Shown here in pieces: positions 53,668 to 62,711 of a stretch of DNA of 64,000 nucleotides. This DNA is from Roseovarius sp. M141 (GTDB taxonomy: Bacteria > Pseudomonadota > Alphaproteobacteria > Rhodobacterales > Rhodobacteraceae), in assembly GCF_024355225.1 (NCBI RefSeq), contig NZ_VCNH01000008.1, positions 1,116,001 to 1,180,000 of the forward strand. Direction: 5' to 3'. Each line of letters opens with the position of its first letter. Position 1 is the first letter of the stretch. Position numbers and translations under genes: made by a program. A model generated the notes under the pieces. The model ran no database searches. It was not told the DNA's origin and worked only from the letters and a program-made list of their open reading frames with translations.

Positions 53668-54288
53668 GGCCTTTCTCAGCGCACGTAATCAAGTTGGAGC
53701 ATGCAGGCCGGAAACCCTCGTTGTCAAATGCGCGATATATCCTCCCGCTTGAGCAATGATGGGTGACTGCCTTGGGCTCCGTCCGACCAATCGCCGCATA
53801 TCGGTGCAGTATCTTCTTGCAGATCCGGCACCGTCAGTTGTGATCACGATAGCTGGGCTTCTCAGAACTTGGGCTCAACGAAAAGGCGTGTATTTGCGGC
53901 AAATGCGTCGGTGTCTGTTTGTGAATCTTTGCGACATATATTCCAAAAACCAACAGCGCATTGAAGCCATCAACACCCCTTGATAGCAGCCCTCAGGCCG
54001 ACCTGATCCATCCTGAATCCGATGACGGCATTTTTTCGATCTGCGGTTGCCCGCGCATTTTGGGTGCCCGGAATCGTGCCGGGCCGCGCTAAAAAGTGAG
54101 GTGAATGTCGGTTTTCGGGCATTTGTGTCGATTTACAGTACCGGGGCTTCGACCACCCAAGTCAAGCTGCTTCGTGGTTAACGTCAGGTTAGTTGAAGTT
54201 TGACGAACTCCTAAGACCGACTGCTGCGGGACTGCCGCGTGCGCGACTCAAATAGGCGACCGAGCGCCTGAAATAGGGGAGGAATAAT
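53668..54288. other. 620-bp gap without recognised genes
   Basis: I see a small GCCCGG/CCGGGC hairpin near 54066-54084 and, just before the next gene, a strong GGGGAGGA Shine-Dalgarno. A 75-codon frame from 53756 has no recognisable homology and no Shine-Dalgarno, and I do not annotate it. Confidence 0.4.
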
Positions 54289-55446
54289 ATGAGATTTTCA
54301 TGGAAGACGGTGCTTAGCCGACGCAGGATGTCCTTTGCCGGGCTGATGCTGGCTGCCCTGCCCATAGCTGTTTCAGCGCAAAGCACGACCGAGACCGGGA
54401 CGGCGATCAATAAGAATGAAATAACCTTCACGTCGTGGACAGGCCCTTACATGCGCAGCCAGATGCTGGGTTTTGTGCGCCCGTATGAAAGCGAGGCCAA
54501 CACTCGCGTCAATGTTGCGCGCTACAATGGTGGCATCGATGAAATTCGCGATCAGGTGGAAAGCGCTAATGTGATCTGGGACGTGGTTGACCTTACCCAG
54601 GCCGATAGCCTGCGGGCCTGCAAGGAGGGGCTGCTGGAAGATCTTTCGGATATCAATTTGCCTGATGGCAAGGACGGCAGCGCGGCCAGCGATGATTTCG
54701 TTGAAGGCGCGCTGAACGAATGCGGTGTGGGTGTGATCGTCTGGGCAACGGCCTTTGCCTACAGCAACCCGGACTTTCAGGAAAATCCGCCGACCAGCAT
54801 CGCGGATTTCTTTGACGTGGACACCTACCCCGGCGCGCGTGCGATCCGTGATGATCCGACGGTGATCATGGAATGGGCGCTTATGGCCGACGGTGTGCCG
54901 CGCGAGGACGTCTATCCAACGCTGGAAACACCCGAAGGGGTGGAGCGCGCGTTCAAGAAAATGGAAACGATCCGCGCGGGCTTGCAACTCTGGCAAGCGG
55001 GCCGCGAGCCGGTGCGGATGCTGAACGCGGGCGAAGTTGCAATGTCGATGATCTGGGCCACAACCGGGATGACGGCATCAATGGAAGAGGGCGCAGACTT
55101 CACCGTGATCATGGATGGCCGTGTGGTGGAAGTAGACCTGTTCGGCATTCCCAAGGGCAGCCGTTTCAAGGAAGAGGCGATGGATTTCATCCGTTATGCC
55201 AGCAGCACCGAAGCCCTGGCCGAGATGGTGTCCTATCTGCCAAACGGCCCGACGCGAAAATCGTCGCTGGCGTTACTGTCTGATGAATCGCTGAACCAGA
55301 TCCCGAACGGACCAGCCTATGAAGACAAGATACATATCCTGTCAGACGCCGGGTGGTGGGCCGAAAACCATTCCCGATTGGAGGAAAAGTTCGACATCTG
55401 GATGTCAGCCGGGGCGCGACAGGGTCCGGCGGGAACGGTTCGTTGA
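54289..55446 (+). CDS. periplasmic solute-binding protein (polyamine-type, ABC family 1)
   Basis: A 385-residue extracellular binding protein. The N terminus has a twin-arginine-like SRRRMSFAGL before a hydrophobic stretch and a cleavage site near AVSAQS, so export by Tat or Sec is possible. The mature protein begins NEITFTSWTGPYMRSQM, as in PotD/PotF-like proteins, and has VWDVVDLTQADSL and EVDLFGIPKGSRFKEEA. No ABC permease or ATPase is encoded nearby; the next gene, 31 bp on, is a BCCT secondary carrier. Ligand unknown; a quaternary amine or polyamine is suggested by both neighbours. Confidence 0.82.
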   Translation: MRFSWKTVLSRRRMSFAGLMLAALPIAVSAQSTTETGTAINKNEITFTSWTGPYMRSQMLGFVRPYESEANTRVNVARYNGGIDEIRDQVESANVIWDVVDLTQADSLRACKEGLLEDLSDINLPDGKDGSAASDDFVEGALNECGVGVIVWATAFAYSNPDFQENPPTSIADFFDVDTYPGARAIRDDPTVIMEWALMADGVPREDVYPTLETPEGVERAFKKMETIRAGLQLWQAGREPVRMLNAGEVAMSMIWATTGMTASMEEGADFTVIMDGRVVEVDLFGIPKGSRFKEEAMDFIRYASSTEALAEMVSYLPNGPTRKSSLALLSDESLNQIPNGPAYEDKIHILSDAGWWAENHSRLEEKFDIWMSAGARQGPAGTVR

Positions 55447-55477
55447 GCCGCCAACAGGATAAAAGGGGTAACAAAAA

Positions 55478-57079
55478 ATGAGTGAAGAATCATCTAATAA
55501 ACCAGATAATCTGGTTGCCAGTTCGGGGTTATTCAAGGGAATGAACCCTCTGATGGGCATCTTGTCGATGCTCATGATCATAGGTTTTGTCGCCTTTACC
55601 ATCATGGATGTGGAGCGGTCTTCCGAGGTATTTGCATCGGGCAAGAATTTTATTATCGGCACCATGGACTGGTTCTATGTGCTGGTGGTCAATGCCGCGC
55701 TTTTCTTTGTCATCTGGCTGATGATCAGCCGGTTCGGCGATGTAAAGCTGGGCAAGGACGATGACGAGCCCGATTTCTCCACCTTCTCGTGGATCTGCAT
55801 GCTTTTCAGCGCGGGTTTGGGATCGGGCCTGATCTACTGGGGCGTCGCCGAGCCGATGACCCACATTCAGGGCAGCCCGTTCATGGAGCGTTCGGGCGCG
55901 GCAGCGGGCAGCGTGGATGCCGCGATTTCGGCGGTGGCTGTCACTAACTTCCACTGGGGGTTCCACGGCTGGGGTCTCTATGTGCTGGTGGGGCTGAGTC
56001 TGGCCTATTTCTCGTATCGCCGCGACCTGCCGCTGACCTTGCGCACGGCGCTGTACCCGGTGCTGAAAGAGCGCATCTATGGCCCCTTGGGGCATCTGGT
56101 GGATCTCATCGGTGTCTTCGGCACGATCTTCGGTCTGGCCACGTCATTGGGTCTGGGTGTTACCCCGATTGCCGCGGGCCTCGAGAATCTCGGCTGGATG
56201 ACAAATACGCAGACCAATCAGCTGATCCTTGTGGCGATCATCACCTGTCTGGGGACCGCGTCAGCGGCATCCGGTGTGGGCAAGGGTGTGCGCATCCTGT
56301 CCGAGGTCAATGTCATGGCATCTATGGGCCTGCTGGTGCTTTTCATCATCCTGGGGCCAACAGCATTCCTGCTGGGCCTCACCATTTCAGGTTTCGGTGA
56401 CTACATCTGGAACGTTATCCCGATGGGTTTCTGGATCAATGGCGATCCTGAAGTGCAATGGCAGGGCTGGTGGACGCTCTTCTACTGGGGCTGGTGGATT
56501 GCATGGTGCCCGTTTGTGGGACTGTTCATCGCGCGTGTTTCCAAAGGCCGCACCATCCGGCAGTTCTGCTTTTGCGTTCTGCTGATCCCGACCTCGGTGG
56601 TGACGCTGTGGATGGGGGTCTTTGGCGGTGCTGCCGCCGGGGTGGACCTGTTCTATCAGGCCGGAGTCGTGGATGCGGTCAACAATGACTATGCATCCGG
56701 CGTCTTCGCAACGGTCCAGGGGTTTGGCTATACTTGGCTCACCTATCCGATCACTGTACTGATCACGGTTCTCTTGATTTCGTGGTTTGTTACGTCGTCG
56801 GATTCGGGCACGCTGGTGATGTGTACGATGCTGTCGATGGGCGATGAAAACCCGCCGGTGAAGTTCCGGATCTTCTGGGGCCTGACGTCGGGCATCGTGG
56901 CCGGTGTGCTCATGCTGGCAGGTGGCCTGAGCGCCCTGCAAACCGCGTCGATCGTGGCCGGATTGCCTATCGCCGTGATCATTCTGTTGATGATCTACGG
57001 AATCGTGAAATCCCTTCACGAAGATCACCCGGTACCGGATGTTGAGGACAAATACGCTATGGAGTTCCTCAACCGCTAA
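55478..57079 (+). CDS. BCCT-family betaine/choline/carnitine-type transporter
   Basis: A 533-residue carrier with about twelve transmembrane segments. The family tryptophan box is present in GWWTLFYWGWWIAWCPFVG, with FSAGLGSGLIYWGVAEP as the glycine-rich substrate/Na+ segment and SSDSGTLVMCT near the end. The family moves trimethylammonium compounds such as glycine betaine, choline, carnitine or DMSP. The cytoplasmic tails are short, so osmosensing like BetP is unlikely. It is preceded by a binding protein in the same direction and followed by two strong terminators. Confidence 0.92.
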   Translation: MSEESSNKPDNLVASSGLFKGMNPLMGILSMLMIIGFVAFTIMDVERSSEVFASGKNFIIGTMDWFYVLVVNAALFFVIWLMISRFGDVKLGKDDDEPDFSTFSWICMLFSAGLGSGLIYWGVAEPMTHIQGSPFMERSGAAAGSVDAAISAVAVTNFHWGFHGWGLYVLVGLSLAYFSYRRDLPLTLRTALYPVLKERIYGPLGHLVDLIGVFGTIFGLATSLGLGVTPIAAGLENLGWMTNTQTNQLILVAIITCLGTASAASGVGKGVRILSEVNVMASMGLLVLFIILGPTAFLLGLTISGFGDYIWNVIPMGFWINGDPEVQWQGWWTLFYWGWWIAWCPFVGLFIARVSKGRTIRQFCFCVLLIPTSVVTLWMGVFGGAAAGVDLFYQAGVVDAVNNDYASGVFATVQGFGYTWLTYPITVLITVLLISWFVTSSDSGTLVMCTMLSMGDENPPVKFRIFWGLTSGIVAGVLMLAGGLSALQTASIVAGLPIAVIILLMIYGIVKSLHEDHPVPDVEDKYAMEFLNR

Positions 57080-57106
57080 GGCGATCTCGCCACAATCGGA
57101 ACCATG

Positions 57107-57202
57107 GTATTGGGCGGATAGCTCCGCCCAATACGACCTGAACCACCACCGGCAAATGCCGGTCGGATCAAAAGGGAACGGTTTCAACCGTTCCCTTTTT
57201 TG
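57107..57202 (+). terminator. Double terminator after the BCCT gene
   Basis: The first is a perfect 12-bp stem (GTATTGGGCGGA/TCCGCCCAATAC) with a four-base loop at 57107-57134. The second is a GGGAACGGTT/AACCGTTCCC stem flanked by A and T tracts (57170-57202), a textbook intrinsic terminator. A small ACCGGC/GCCGGT hairpin lies between them. Confidence 0.85.
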
Positions 57203-57445
57203 CGCTTTGGTGCATGTTTGGTTGCCTTCGATCACGTACGAGGCCCGCCGCTGATATATCGGCACGTGTCCTACCCCGGCCACGCTCTACTTCTTTGTGG
57301 GGCTGATCGGTGGTAGAATATATTCGTATATCGGCGGTCTGGATGCGCCGAAACCTGTTCAGACGCGTACGCCAAAGCCAGCGCGAAAAACCGGGTCCGC
57401 CGCCGACGTATGTCAGCGCATCCTGACACCACAAGGAGAACCACA

Positions 57446-57865
57446 ATGTACAAGCACATCCTGATTTCCACCGACGGATCCGAACTGGCCATGAGGGGCG
57501 TCGAACATGGTCTGGGCCTGGCCAAGGAAAACGCCAGCAAGGTCACGGTCATCACCGTCAGCCAGCCCTACCCCCTGCAAAGCGCGGCAACCTTCGATTC
57601 CTGGAACGACGCGCAGCGCGAGCATGCCGAAAGCGCCCTGACGGTCGCCCAGACCGCCGCCCAGCGGCACGGCGTCGAAATCCAGGTGCATCAGGGCGTT
57701 GACGATACCCCCGCCGAGGCGATCGTCGATGCGGCGATAACGCTGAAATGCGATCTGATCGTCATGGCCTCGCACGGGCGCCGCGGCCTCAGCCGCCTGC
57801 TGCTGGGCAGCCAGACCTCCGAAGTGGTCAGCCATAGCCCGGTTCCGGTTCTGGTGGTCCGCTAG
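57446..57865 (+). CDS. universal stress protein (UspA family)
   Basis: A 139-residue single Usp domain. It begins MYKHILISTDGSELAMRGVE and ends MASHGRRGLSRLLLGSQTSE followed by VVSHSPVPVLVVR. The G-x2-G-x9-G(S/T) ATP-binding motif is complete, so it is an ATP-binding UspA-type protein. AAGGAG precedes the ATG. It is a stand-alone gene; the 240 bp upstream hold no recognisable gene. Confidence 0.93.
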   Translation: MYKHILISTDGSELAMRGVEHGLGLAKENASKVTVITVSQPYPLQSAATFDSWNDAQREHAESALTVAQTAAQRHGVEIQVHQGVDDTPAEAIVDAAITLKCDLIVMASHGRRGLSRLLLGSQTSEVVSHSPVPVLVVR

Positions 57866-57971
57866 GGTCTCTGCCGGCGTTGCCCTGCACAGATCCGGCA
57901 AGACCGCATAGGCCTGTCCTGCCCAGCCCCTTGCGGCAAGGCGTTACGCCAGAGGGAGGCCAGCATGGAAC

Positions 57972-58019
57972 ATGTTGGGCAAATTCTACATCGACGGCGC
58001 GTGGATTGCGTCCGTGTCG
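57972..58019 (+). pseudogene. severed 5' end of an aldehyde dehydrogenase gene
   Basis: An ATG opens MLGKFYIDGAWIASVS, resembling the N terminus of aldehyde dehydrogenases (FxIDGxWVxPVSG). The homology stops exactly where the left end of the IS6-like element starts. No continuation is found beyond the element's right end, so the rest has been deleted. Confidence 0.45.
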
Positions 58020-58023
58020 GTTG

Positions 58024-58270
58024 GTTCTGTTGCGTTAAAGCATTTCGCCTTAAATGAGTGCCTCAAGTTTAAGGCGGAACGCTTTAGGTTTGCGTGTCCG
58101 CAGAATGGGCAATGAGACGCTGCCGCACAACCGCGCGACAGATAACACCAGCGGCCGTTCCCGCGAACGCAGGTTTCGTCCACATGCCACTGGATGCCGC
58201 GTCATCAGAGAGCCGCACAGACCAATCTATACATAATATCAGAACCCTGACGCCGTTAACGCAACAGAAC
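58024..58270 (-). mobile_element. 247-bp IS6-family remnant with intact 15-bp terminal inverted repeats
   Basis: GTTCTGTTGCGTTAA at 58024-58038 is perfectly inverted at 58256-58270. The ends fit the IS6-family GG-x-x-CTGTTGC pattern. Inside, the minus strand (58131-58200) encodes GIQWHVDETCVRGNGRWCYL, the first catalytic Asp region of IS6 transposases (WHxDETYVxVxGxW). Most of the transposase is gone. Palindromic repeat copy C sits directly inside the left end. No 8-bp target duplication is visible. Confidence 0.75.
58036..58088 (+). repeat. Palindromic repeat, copy C
   Basis: TTAAAGCATTTCGCCTTAAA..TTTAAGGCGGAACGCTTTAGG matches copy B at 43486-43539 and, inverted, copy A near 27.74 kb. It is placed within the IS6-like remnant, abutting its left terminal repeat. 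Confidence 0.75.
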
Positions 58271-58390
58271 GCGAACCGGGTGCTTGTAGTTGGACCGTGC
58301 GGTTGTTAACGTCCGCCTCGATCAGCCATGCCGCTGCGGCACTGCCGAAAGCCTAGCCAACAGACCGCATAAAGCATGAAGAGGCAGGCA

Positions 58391-60280
58391 ATGGCGATCG
58401 ATGAGGTAAGCTCACAGGCGGTGTGCAAGGCCGACCCGCACGTAAAGACAAAGACCCCTGAAAATTTTGTTTCGACCCCGCGGAAAAAACGTGCTTCGCC
58501 TTGGCGGATACTGAAACCCGTTCAGGCACAGATTAAGCTTGCCATGGCGATTTCGGCCGGTTCGGCGGTGTTCGGGCTGGCAGTTATGTTACAACTGATG
58601 ATGGTTGTTCAGCGCCTTGTTGCGGATCCGAATACGGTGCCTTGGCTTTGGTTTGCGGGCGCCGCGATCTGCACCGTGGCTGCCTATGTTGCCCGGCTCG
58701 GCGCGTTTAATCAGGCGCATTATGCGGCTTTCCGGTTAGAGCGGGTTTTGCGCACCGGCTTGGCCGAACGTCTGGCGCGGGTGTCTCTTGGGTATGTTGA
58801 AACACAGGGTGCTGGCGCGCTGGCCAAGGTGATCCATGACGATGTGAAGGCACTGCATGTCTTTGTGGCGGACAGTACGCCGCTTTATGCACGTGCCTAC
58901 GTGACGCCGGTGGTCACGCTGGCGCTGCTGGTCGCGCTGGATTGGCGGCTGGCGCTGGTGACGCTGGTGGTTTTGGGGTTGGGGTACGGTATCCTGAGCG
59001 GAGCACAACGGCGGCGTCGCGACATGGTGCGCAAATACAATGCCGCGCGCGAAAAAGTCAGCGCCGCGGTGGTGGAATACGTTCAGGCAATGCCGGTCGT
59101 GCGCAACTTTGACAGCGGCAAGATGAGCTTTGGGCGGTATCAAGATGCTTTGGACGGCTATCTAACGGTAATGTTGGATTGGTACCGCGCCGCCGGATTT
59201 CCGGCGCGGTTCTCGTGGTTGGTGCTAAGCCCGATGCCGACGCTGACGCTTGTGTTGGGGATGGGGCTTTGGTTGACGTCGATGGGTGATCTGTCTGTGT
59301 CCCGCTGGCTGGGTGTGCTGTTGATTTGCACCGGCATGGCCGAGGCGATGATGCCAATGATGATGCTGCGCCACATGATCGAGAAAGTCGCCCTAAGCGT
59401 AGCGCGCATCGAAGAGGTAATGAACGCCCCCGAACTGGGACAGGGCGCACAGGCAGAATTGCACACGCCTCCAATGCTGGACCCGGATGCGCCAGCGTTG
59501 CGGTTTGAAAATGTGACGTTTTCGTATGGTTCTGATTTGGACCCCGCGCTGCGCAATATCAGTTTCTCGGTCGCAGAGGGCAGCGTTACCGCGCTCGTTG
59601 GCCCTTCAGGCGCAGGCAAAACGACCGTCGCCCGTTTGGTCCCGCGGTTTTGGGATGTGACTGCGGGGGCTATTTCATTGGGGGGGCACGATATTCGGGA
59701 CATGAGCCCGAACCAATTGATGGAACACGTCGCCTTTGTGTTTCAGGAAAGTTTTTTATTTGCTGACACAATCGCGGCGAATATTCGGATCGGCAAACCC
59801 CAGGCGAGCGATGCCGAAGTGATCGCCGCAGCGACCGCTGCGCAAGCGGATGGGTTCATTCGCGACTTGCCGCAGGGATACGAGACACCAGTAGGTGAAC
59901 GCGGTGTTTTCTTGTCGGGTGGCCAACGTCAACGGATCGCGATTGCGCGTGCGTTGTTGCAAAGCCGCCCAATTCTGGTCCTTGACGAGGCGACGGCCTT
60001 TGCTGATCCGGAAAACGAAGCCGAGTTGATTGCGGCGCTTTCTGAACTGATGTGTGGGCGCACCGTCATCATGGTGGCCCATCGTTTGGCGACGATTCGT
60101 GATGCGGATCAGATTTTGGTTTTCGATCGCGGGCAGATTGCCGAACGTGGCGTCCATGACGATTTGGTCGCGCAGGGCGGGGTCTACGCGCGCCTTTGGA
60201 ACAATTATGAACAGGCGCAAAACTGGTCACTGGGCGGTGCACGAACCCCAGATGCGACCGCGCACGGGATGGTGAAATGA
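58391..60280 (+). CDS. exporter-fold ABC transporter half A (putative siderophore/iron transport)
   Basis: About 629 residues: six transmembrane helices (about 55-330) fused to an ABC domain with Walker A GPSGAGKTT, signature LSGGQRQRIAIA, Walker B ILVLDEATAFAD and H-loop VAHRL. The Walker B region has AFADPENE in place of the usual ALDxxxE, a mark of one half of heterodimers such as YbtP/IrtA. It overlaps the next gene by four bases. ATG 58391 has AGAGG six bases upstream; the ATG five codons earlier (58376) has none. A role in ferric-siderophore uptake is inferred from the nearby TonB receptor. Confidence 0.82.
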   Translation: MAIDEVSSQAVCKADPHVKTKTPENFVSTPRKKRASPWRILKPVQAQIKLAMAISAGSAVFGLAVMLQLMMVVQRLVADPNTVPWLWFAGAAICTVAAYVARLGAFNQAHYAAFRLERVLRTGLAERLARVSLGYVETQGAGALAKVIHDDVKALHVFVADSTPLYARAYVTPVVTLALLVALDWRLALVTLVVLGLGYGILSGAQRRRRDMVRKYNAAREKVSAAVVEYVQAMPVVRNFDSGKMSFGRYQDALDGYLTVMLDWYRAAGFPARFSWLVLSPMPTLTLVLGMGLWLTSMGDLSVSRWLGVLLICTGMAEAMMPMMMLRHMIEKVALSVARIEEVMNAPELGQGAQAELHTPPMLDPDAPALRFENVTFSYGSDLDPALRNISFSVAEGSVTALVGPSGAGKTTVARLVPRFWDVTAGAISLGGHDIRDMSPNQLMEHVAFVFQESFLFADTIAANIRIGKPQASDAEVIAAATAAQADGFIRDLPQGYETPVGERGVFLSGGQRQRIAIARALLQSRPILVLDEATAFADPENEAELIAALSELMCGRTVIMVAHRLATIRDADQILVFDRGQIAERGVHDDLVAQGGVYARLWNNYEQAQNWSLGGARTPDATAHGMVK

Positions 60281-62073
60281 TGCAGAAAGCCACGAATGTA
60301 CCGCCGCGCAATACAAGCGCGAGTTCTTTTGTCACGACCTTTCGCCAGCTTGCCGCAAGCGTCGGGCCGCAAGCCGCGCCCGGGCTGCGCCGATCGCTGG
60401 CAGGGCTGATTGCCGCCGCCGCCCTTCAGGGGTTTGGCCTGGCCGCTATTGCACCACTGTTTACCGCTGCCGCGACGGACCCTGACCTGGGCCGTGCGCT
60501 GGTTTGGTTTGGTGTCATGATCGCCCTCATGGGGGCCGCATCGGCGTTGCGCTGGTTCGCCCAAGGGTTTGATTTCGATGGGCGCATGGTGCGCGCGACG
60601 TGGCGCTTGCGCGGACAGTTAGGTGCAAAGCTGCGTGAAATTCCACTGGAGCAACTGCAAAACAAACGTGCCGGTGAACTGAATTCGATGGTGTTGGGCA
60701 ATGTCGACGAGAACCTGCTTTATGCGCTGACTGTGCTAAATTTGGTGTTCACGGCGATCGTGACGCCACTATGCGCGGCGCTGGGGATTGTGCTGTTTGA
60801 CTGGCGACTGGGGGTGTTGCTGCTGTTGATCTTTCCGGCCATCGTTCCGCTTTATCGCTGGCGCAGGCCCGCGTTGGGGCGCGGTAAACGGATTTTGGGC
60901 CAAGCGCACCAAGAGGCCAGCGCCGATGTGTTGGAATACACGCAAGGTCTTGCGATTCTGCGCGCCGCTGGGCGCGCCGGCGAAAAGGCAGAGCGGCTTT
61001 CGCAGACTTTTCACAAGCTGGAATCGATACAGGCCTTTGGCCATCGCAAGGGCGCCAAGCCGAACATCATCGTCGCAAGCGTTGTGGAACTGGGTCTGGT
61101 CGTGGTGTTGGGTATCGGGGTATGGCTTGTGGTCGCAGGAAGCCTGCATGCCGCCACGCTTGGCGCGATCTTTGTGATTGTGGTTCGGCTGTCCGAACCC
61201 CTTTCGACATTCATCCTATACACCGCGATGTTAGAGGTAATGGAAGCCGCGCTTGAACGGATCGGTGCGCTGATGGCGACGCAGCCGTTGTCCCAAACCC
61301 AGCCCGCGTTGGTCCCTACGGAATACGGGATCCGGTTTCAGGACGTCGGGTTCACCTATGCCCAAGCAAACAGGCAGGCGATCTGCGCGTTCAGTGCCGA
61401 TTTGCCCGAGCGGTCGCTAACCGCGTTGGTTGGGCAGTCGGGCTGTGGTAAGACCACGCTGACCCGGCTGCTTCTGCGGCATTTTGATCCGCAGCAAGGC
61501 GCGGTGGCGATCGGTGGCGTTGATCTGCGCCAAATCCCGGCGGACCGTATCAACAGCCTGATTTCCGTTGTGTTTCAGGATGTCTATTTGTTCAATGACA
61601 CGGTTCTTGCGAACATCCGTTTGGGTCGCCCTGAAGCCAGCGATGACGAGGTCCTCGCGGCCGCCAAGGCCGCGCAATGTCTGGATTTCATCGAACGGCT
61701 GCCGCAGGGCTGGCAGACCCCATTGGGTGAAATCGGCGGGCGGCTATCGGGCGGCGAGCGGCAGCGGATTTCAATCGCGCGTGCCCTGCTTAAGGATGCG
61801 CCTATCATCATTTTAGACGAACCGACTGCGGCGTTGGATACCGAAAGCGAGCTGGCGGTTCAACGCGCGCTTGATGCGCTGGTGGCCCGCAAAACGGTGA
61901 TCGTGATTGCGCACCGGCTGTCCACAATCTTTGGCGCGGACCAGATCCTTGTGGTCGAACAGGGCGCATTGGCGCAGGCCGGAAAGCACGCAGAGCTGCT
62001 GGCCAAAGGGGGACGCTACGCCCGGATGTGGGCCGCGCAGGGTGCGATTAAAAAATGGTCTGTGGCCAGTTGA
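60277..62073 (+). CDS. exporter-fold ABC transporter half B (putative siderophore/iron transport)
   Basis: A 598-residue partner of the preceding gene: six transmembrane helices (about 35-325), then an ABC domain with Walker A GQSGCGKTT, signature LSGGERQRISIA, Walker B IIILDEPTAALD and H-loop IAHRLST. Together the two would form a heterodimer of type IV (exporter) fold. YbtPQ and IrtAB, which have that fold, import siderophores. The start overlaps the first gene, and the stop meets a decayed ferric-siderophore ATPase on the other strand. Confidence 0.82.
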   Translation: MMQKATNVPPRNTSASSFVTTFRQLAASVGPQAAPGLRRSLAGLIAAAALQGFGLAAIAPLFTAAATDPDLGRALVWFGVMIALMGAASALRWFAQGFDFDGRMVRATWRLRGQLGAKLREIPLEQLQNKRAGELNSMVLGNVDENLLYALTVLNLVFTAIVTPLCAALGIVLFDWRLGVLLLLIFPAIVPLYRWRRPALGRGKRILGQAHQEASADVLEYTQGLAILRAAGRAGEKAERLSQTFHKLESIQAFGHRKGAKPNIIVASVVELGLVVVLGIGVWLVVAGSLHAATLGAIFVIVVRLSEPLSTFILYTAMLEVMEAALERIGALMATQPLSQTQPALVPTEYGIRFQDVGFTYAQANRQAICAFSADLPERSLTALVGQSGCGKTTLTRLLLRHFDPQQGAVAIGGVDLRQIPADRINSLISVVFQDVYLFNDTVLANIRLGRPEASDDEVLAAAKAAQCLDFIERLPQGWQTPLGEIGGRLSGGERQRISIARALLKDAPIIILDEPTAALDTESELAVQRALDALVARKTVIVIAHRLSTIFGADQILVVEQGALAQAGKHAELLAKGGRYARMWAAQGAIKKWSVAS

Positions 62074-62084
62074 TCGGCGGCGCG

Positions 62085-62223
62085 TGGCTGATGGGGTCAT
62101 CCATGATGATCACATCAAGCCCAAAGACACGTTGCAGCAACGGGGGCGCCCTCGGCCACGATTTGCCCTCGGCCATGACGACAAGCCTGACTAAGGTCGT
62201 GCAGCATCACGACAATCGTCCGA
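62085..62223 (-). pseudogene. C-terminal fragment of a ferric-siderophore ABC ATPase (FepC/FhuC type)
   Basis: One minus-strand frame reads GRTIVVMLHDLSQAC, the H-loop of FecE/FhuC-type ATPases, and then GQIVAEGAP. A second frame gives RLVVMAEGK and LLQRVFGLDVIIMDDPISHA, the C-terminal domain of the same family. A frameshift and a small deletion separate them, and Walker A and signature are absent. It lies between the exporter-fold pair and the TonB receptor. Confidence 0.65.
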
Positions 62224-62711
62224 CCGCGTGCGCGGTTTTGCTAGTTCATCGCCGTCGCGTCATGGACGCGTGGCCAGAACGGGCCCGCGTGGGGCGTTGC
62301 TGCCTGGCCGAAGCATGTCAGAGTGATCGATGGCCTTCAAGGTATAATTTAGTATTATAGTCAGGTATTTTCCTGTTCCAATCTGCACCCTAGGGGGGCG
62401 ATGCAAAAAAAAGGGTTTCTCGCCTGGGTGTTTCGTCCCCGAGTTTGATGGTGCGATCTTTTCGTTGGAATGAAAGGAAGCATTCTGGGGCAGATACTTC
62501 GCGGACGCGCTTCGATCCCTTTAAGGGTGTTTGTCGCGGCGGTCAGACTTCGGGAAGCGCCTCACGACGCCCTCCGGGAGAAGCAATCATCGCCAAACCC
62601 GATGGTCCGCGAGCCGCCGTATCTTACACGTGTCGATTCACGGGCCTGTCCATTTTCATAAGATTGGGGGGGGGGGGCGAAAACGGCCCCCCATGCGCTA
62701 TGTCTACGAGA
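62224..62711. other. Degenerate gap; hairpin near the TonB receptor stop
   Basis: No gene recognised. A run of about twelve G's followed by CGAAAACGGCCCCCC near 62666-62693 can form a GGGGGGC/GCCCCCC hairpin when read on the minus strand; it probably terminates the receptor transcript. A TATAAT-like AT-rich stretch lies near 62342-62360. Confidence 0.4.

Noticed and set aside
53756..53983. 75-codon frame starting MMGDCLGLRPTN
   Set aside because: No Shine-Dalgarno, no homology that I recognise and a composition unlike neighbouring genes.
62660..62675. Long G homopolymer before the TonB receptor end
   Set aside because: Could be a phase-variation tract, but it lies downstream of the receptor stop and outside any frame, so a terminator stem is the simpler reading.
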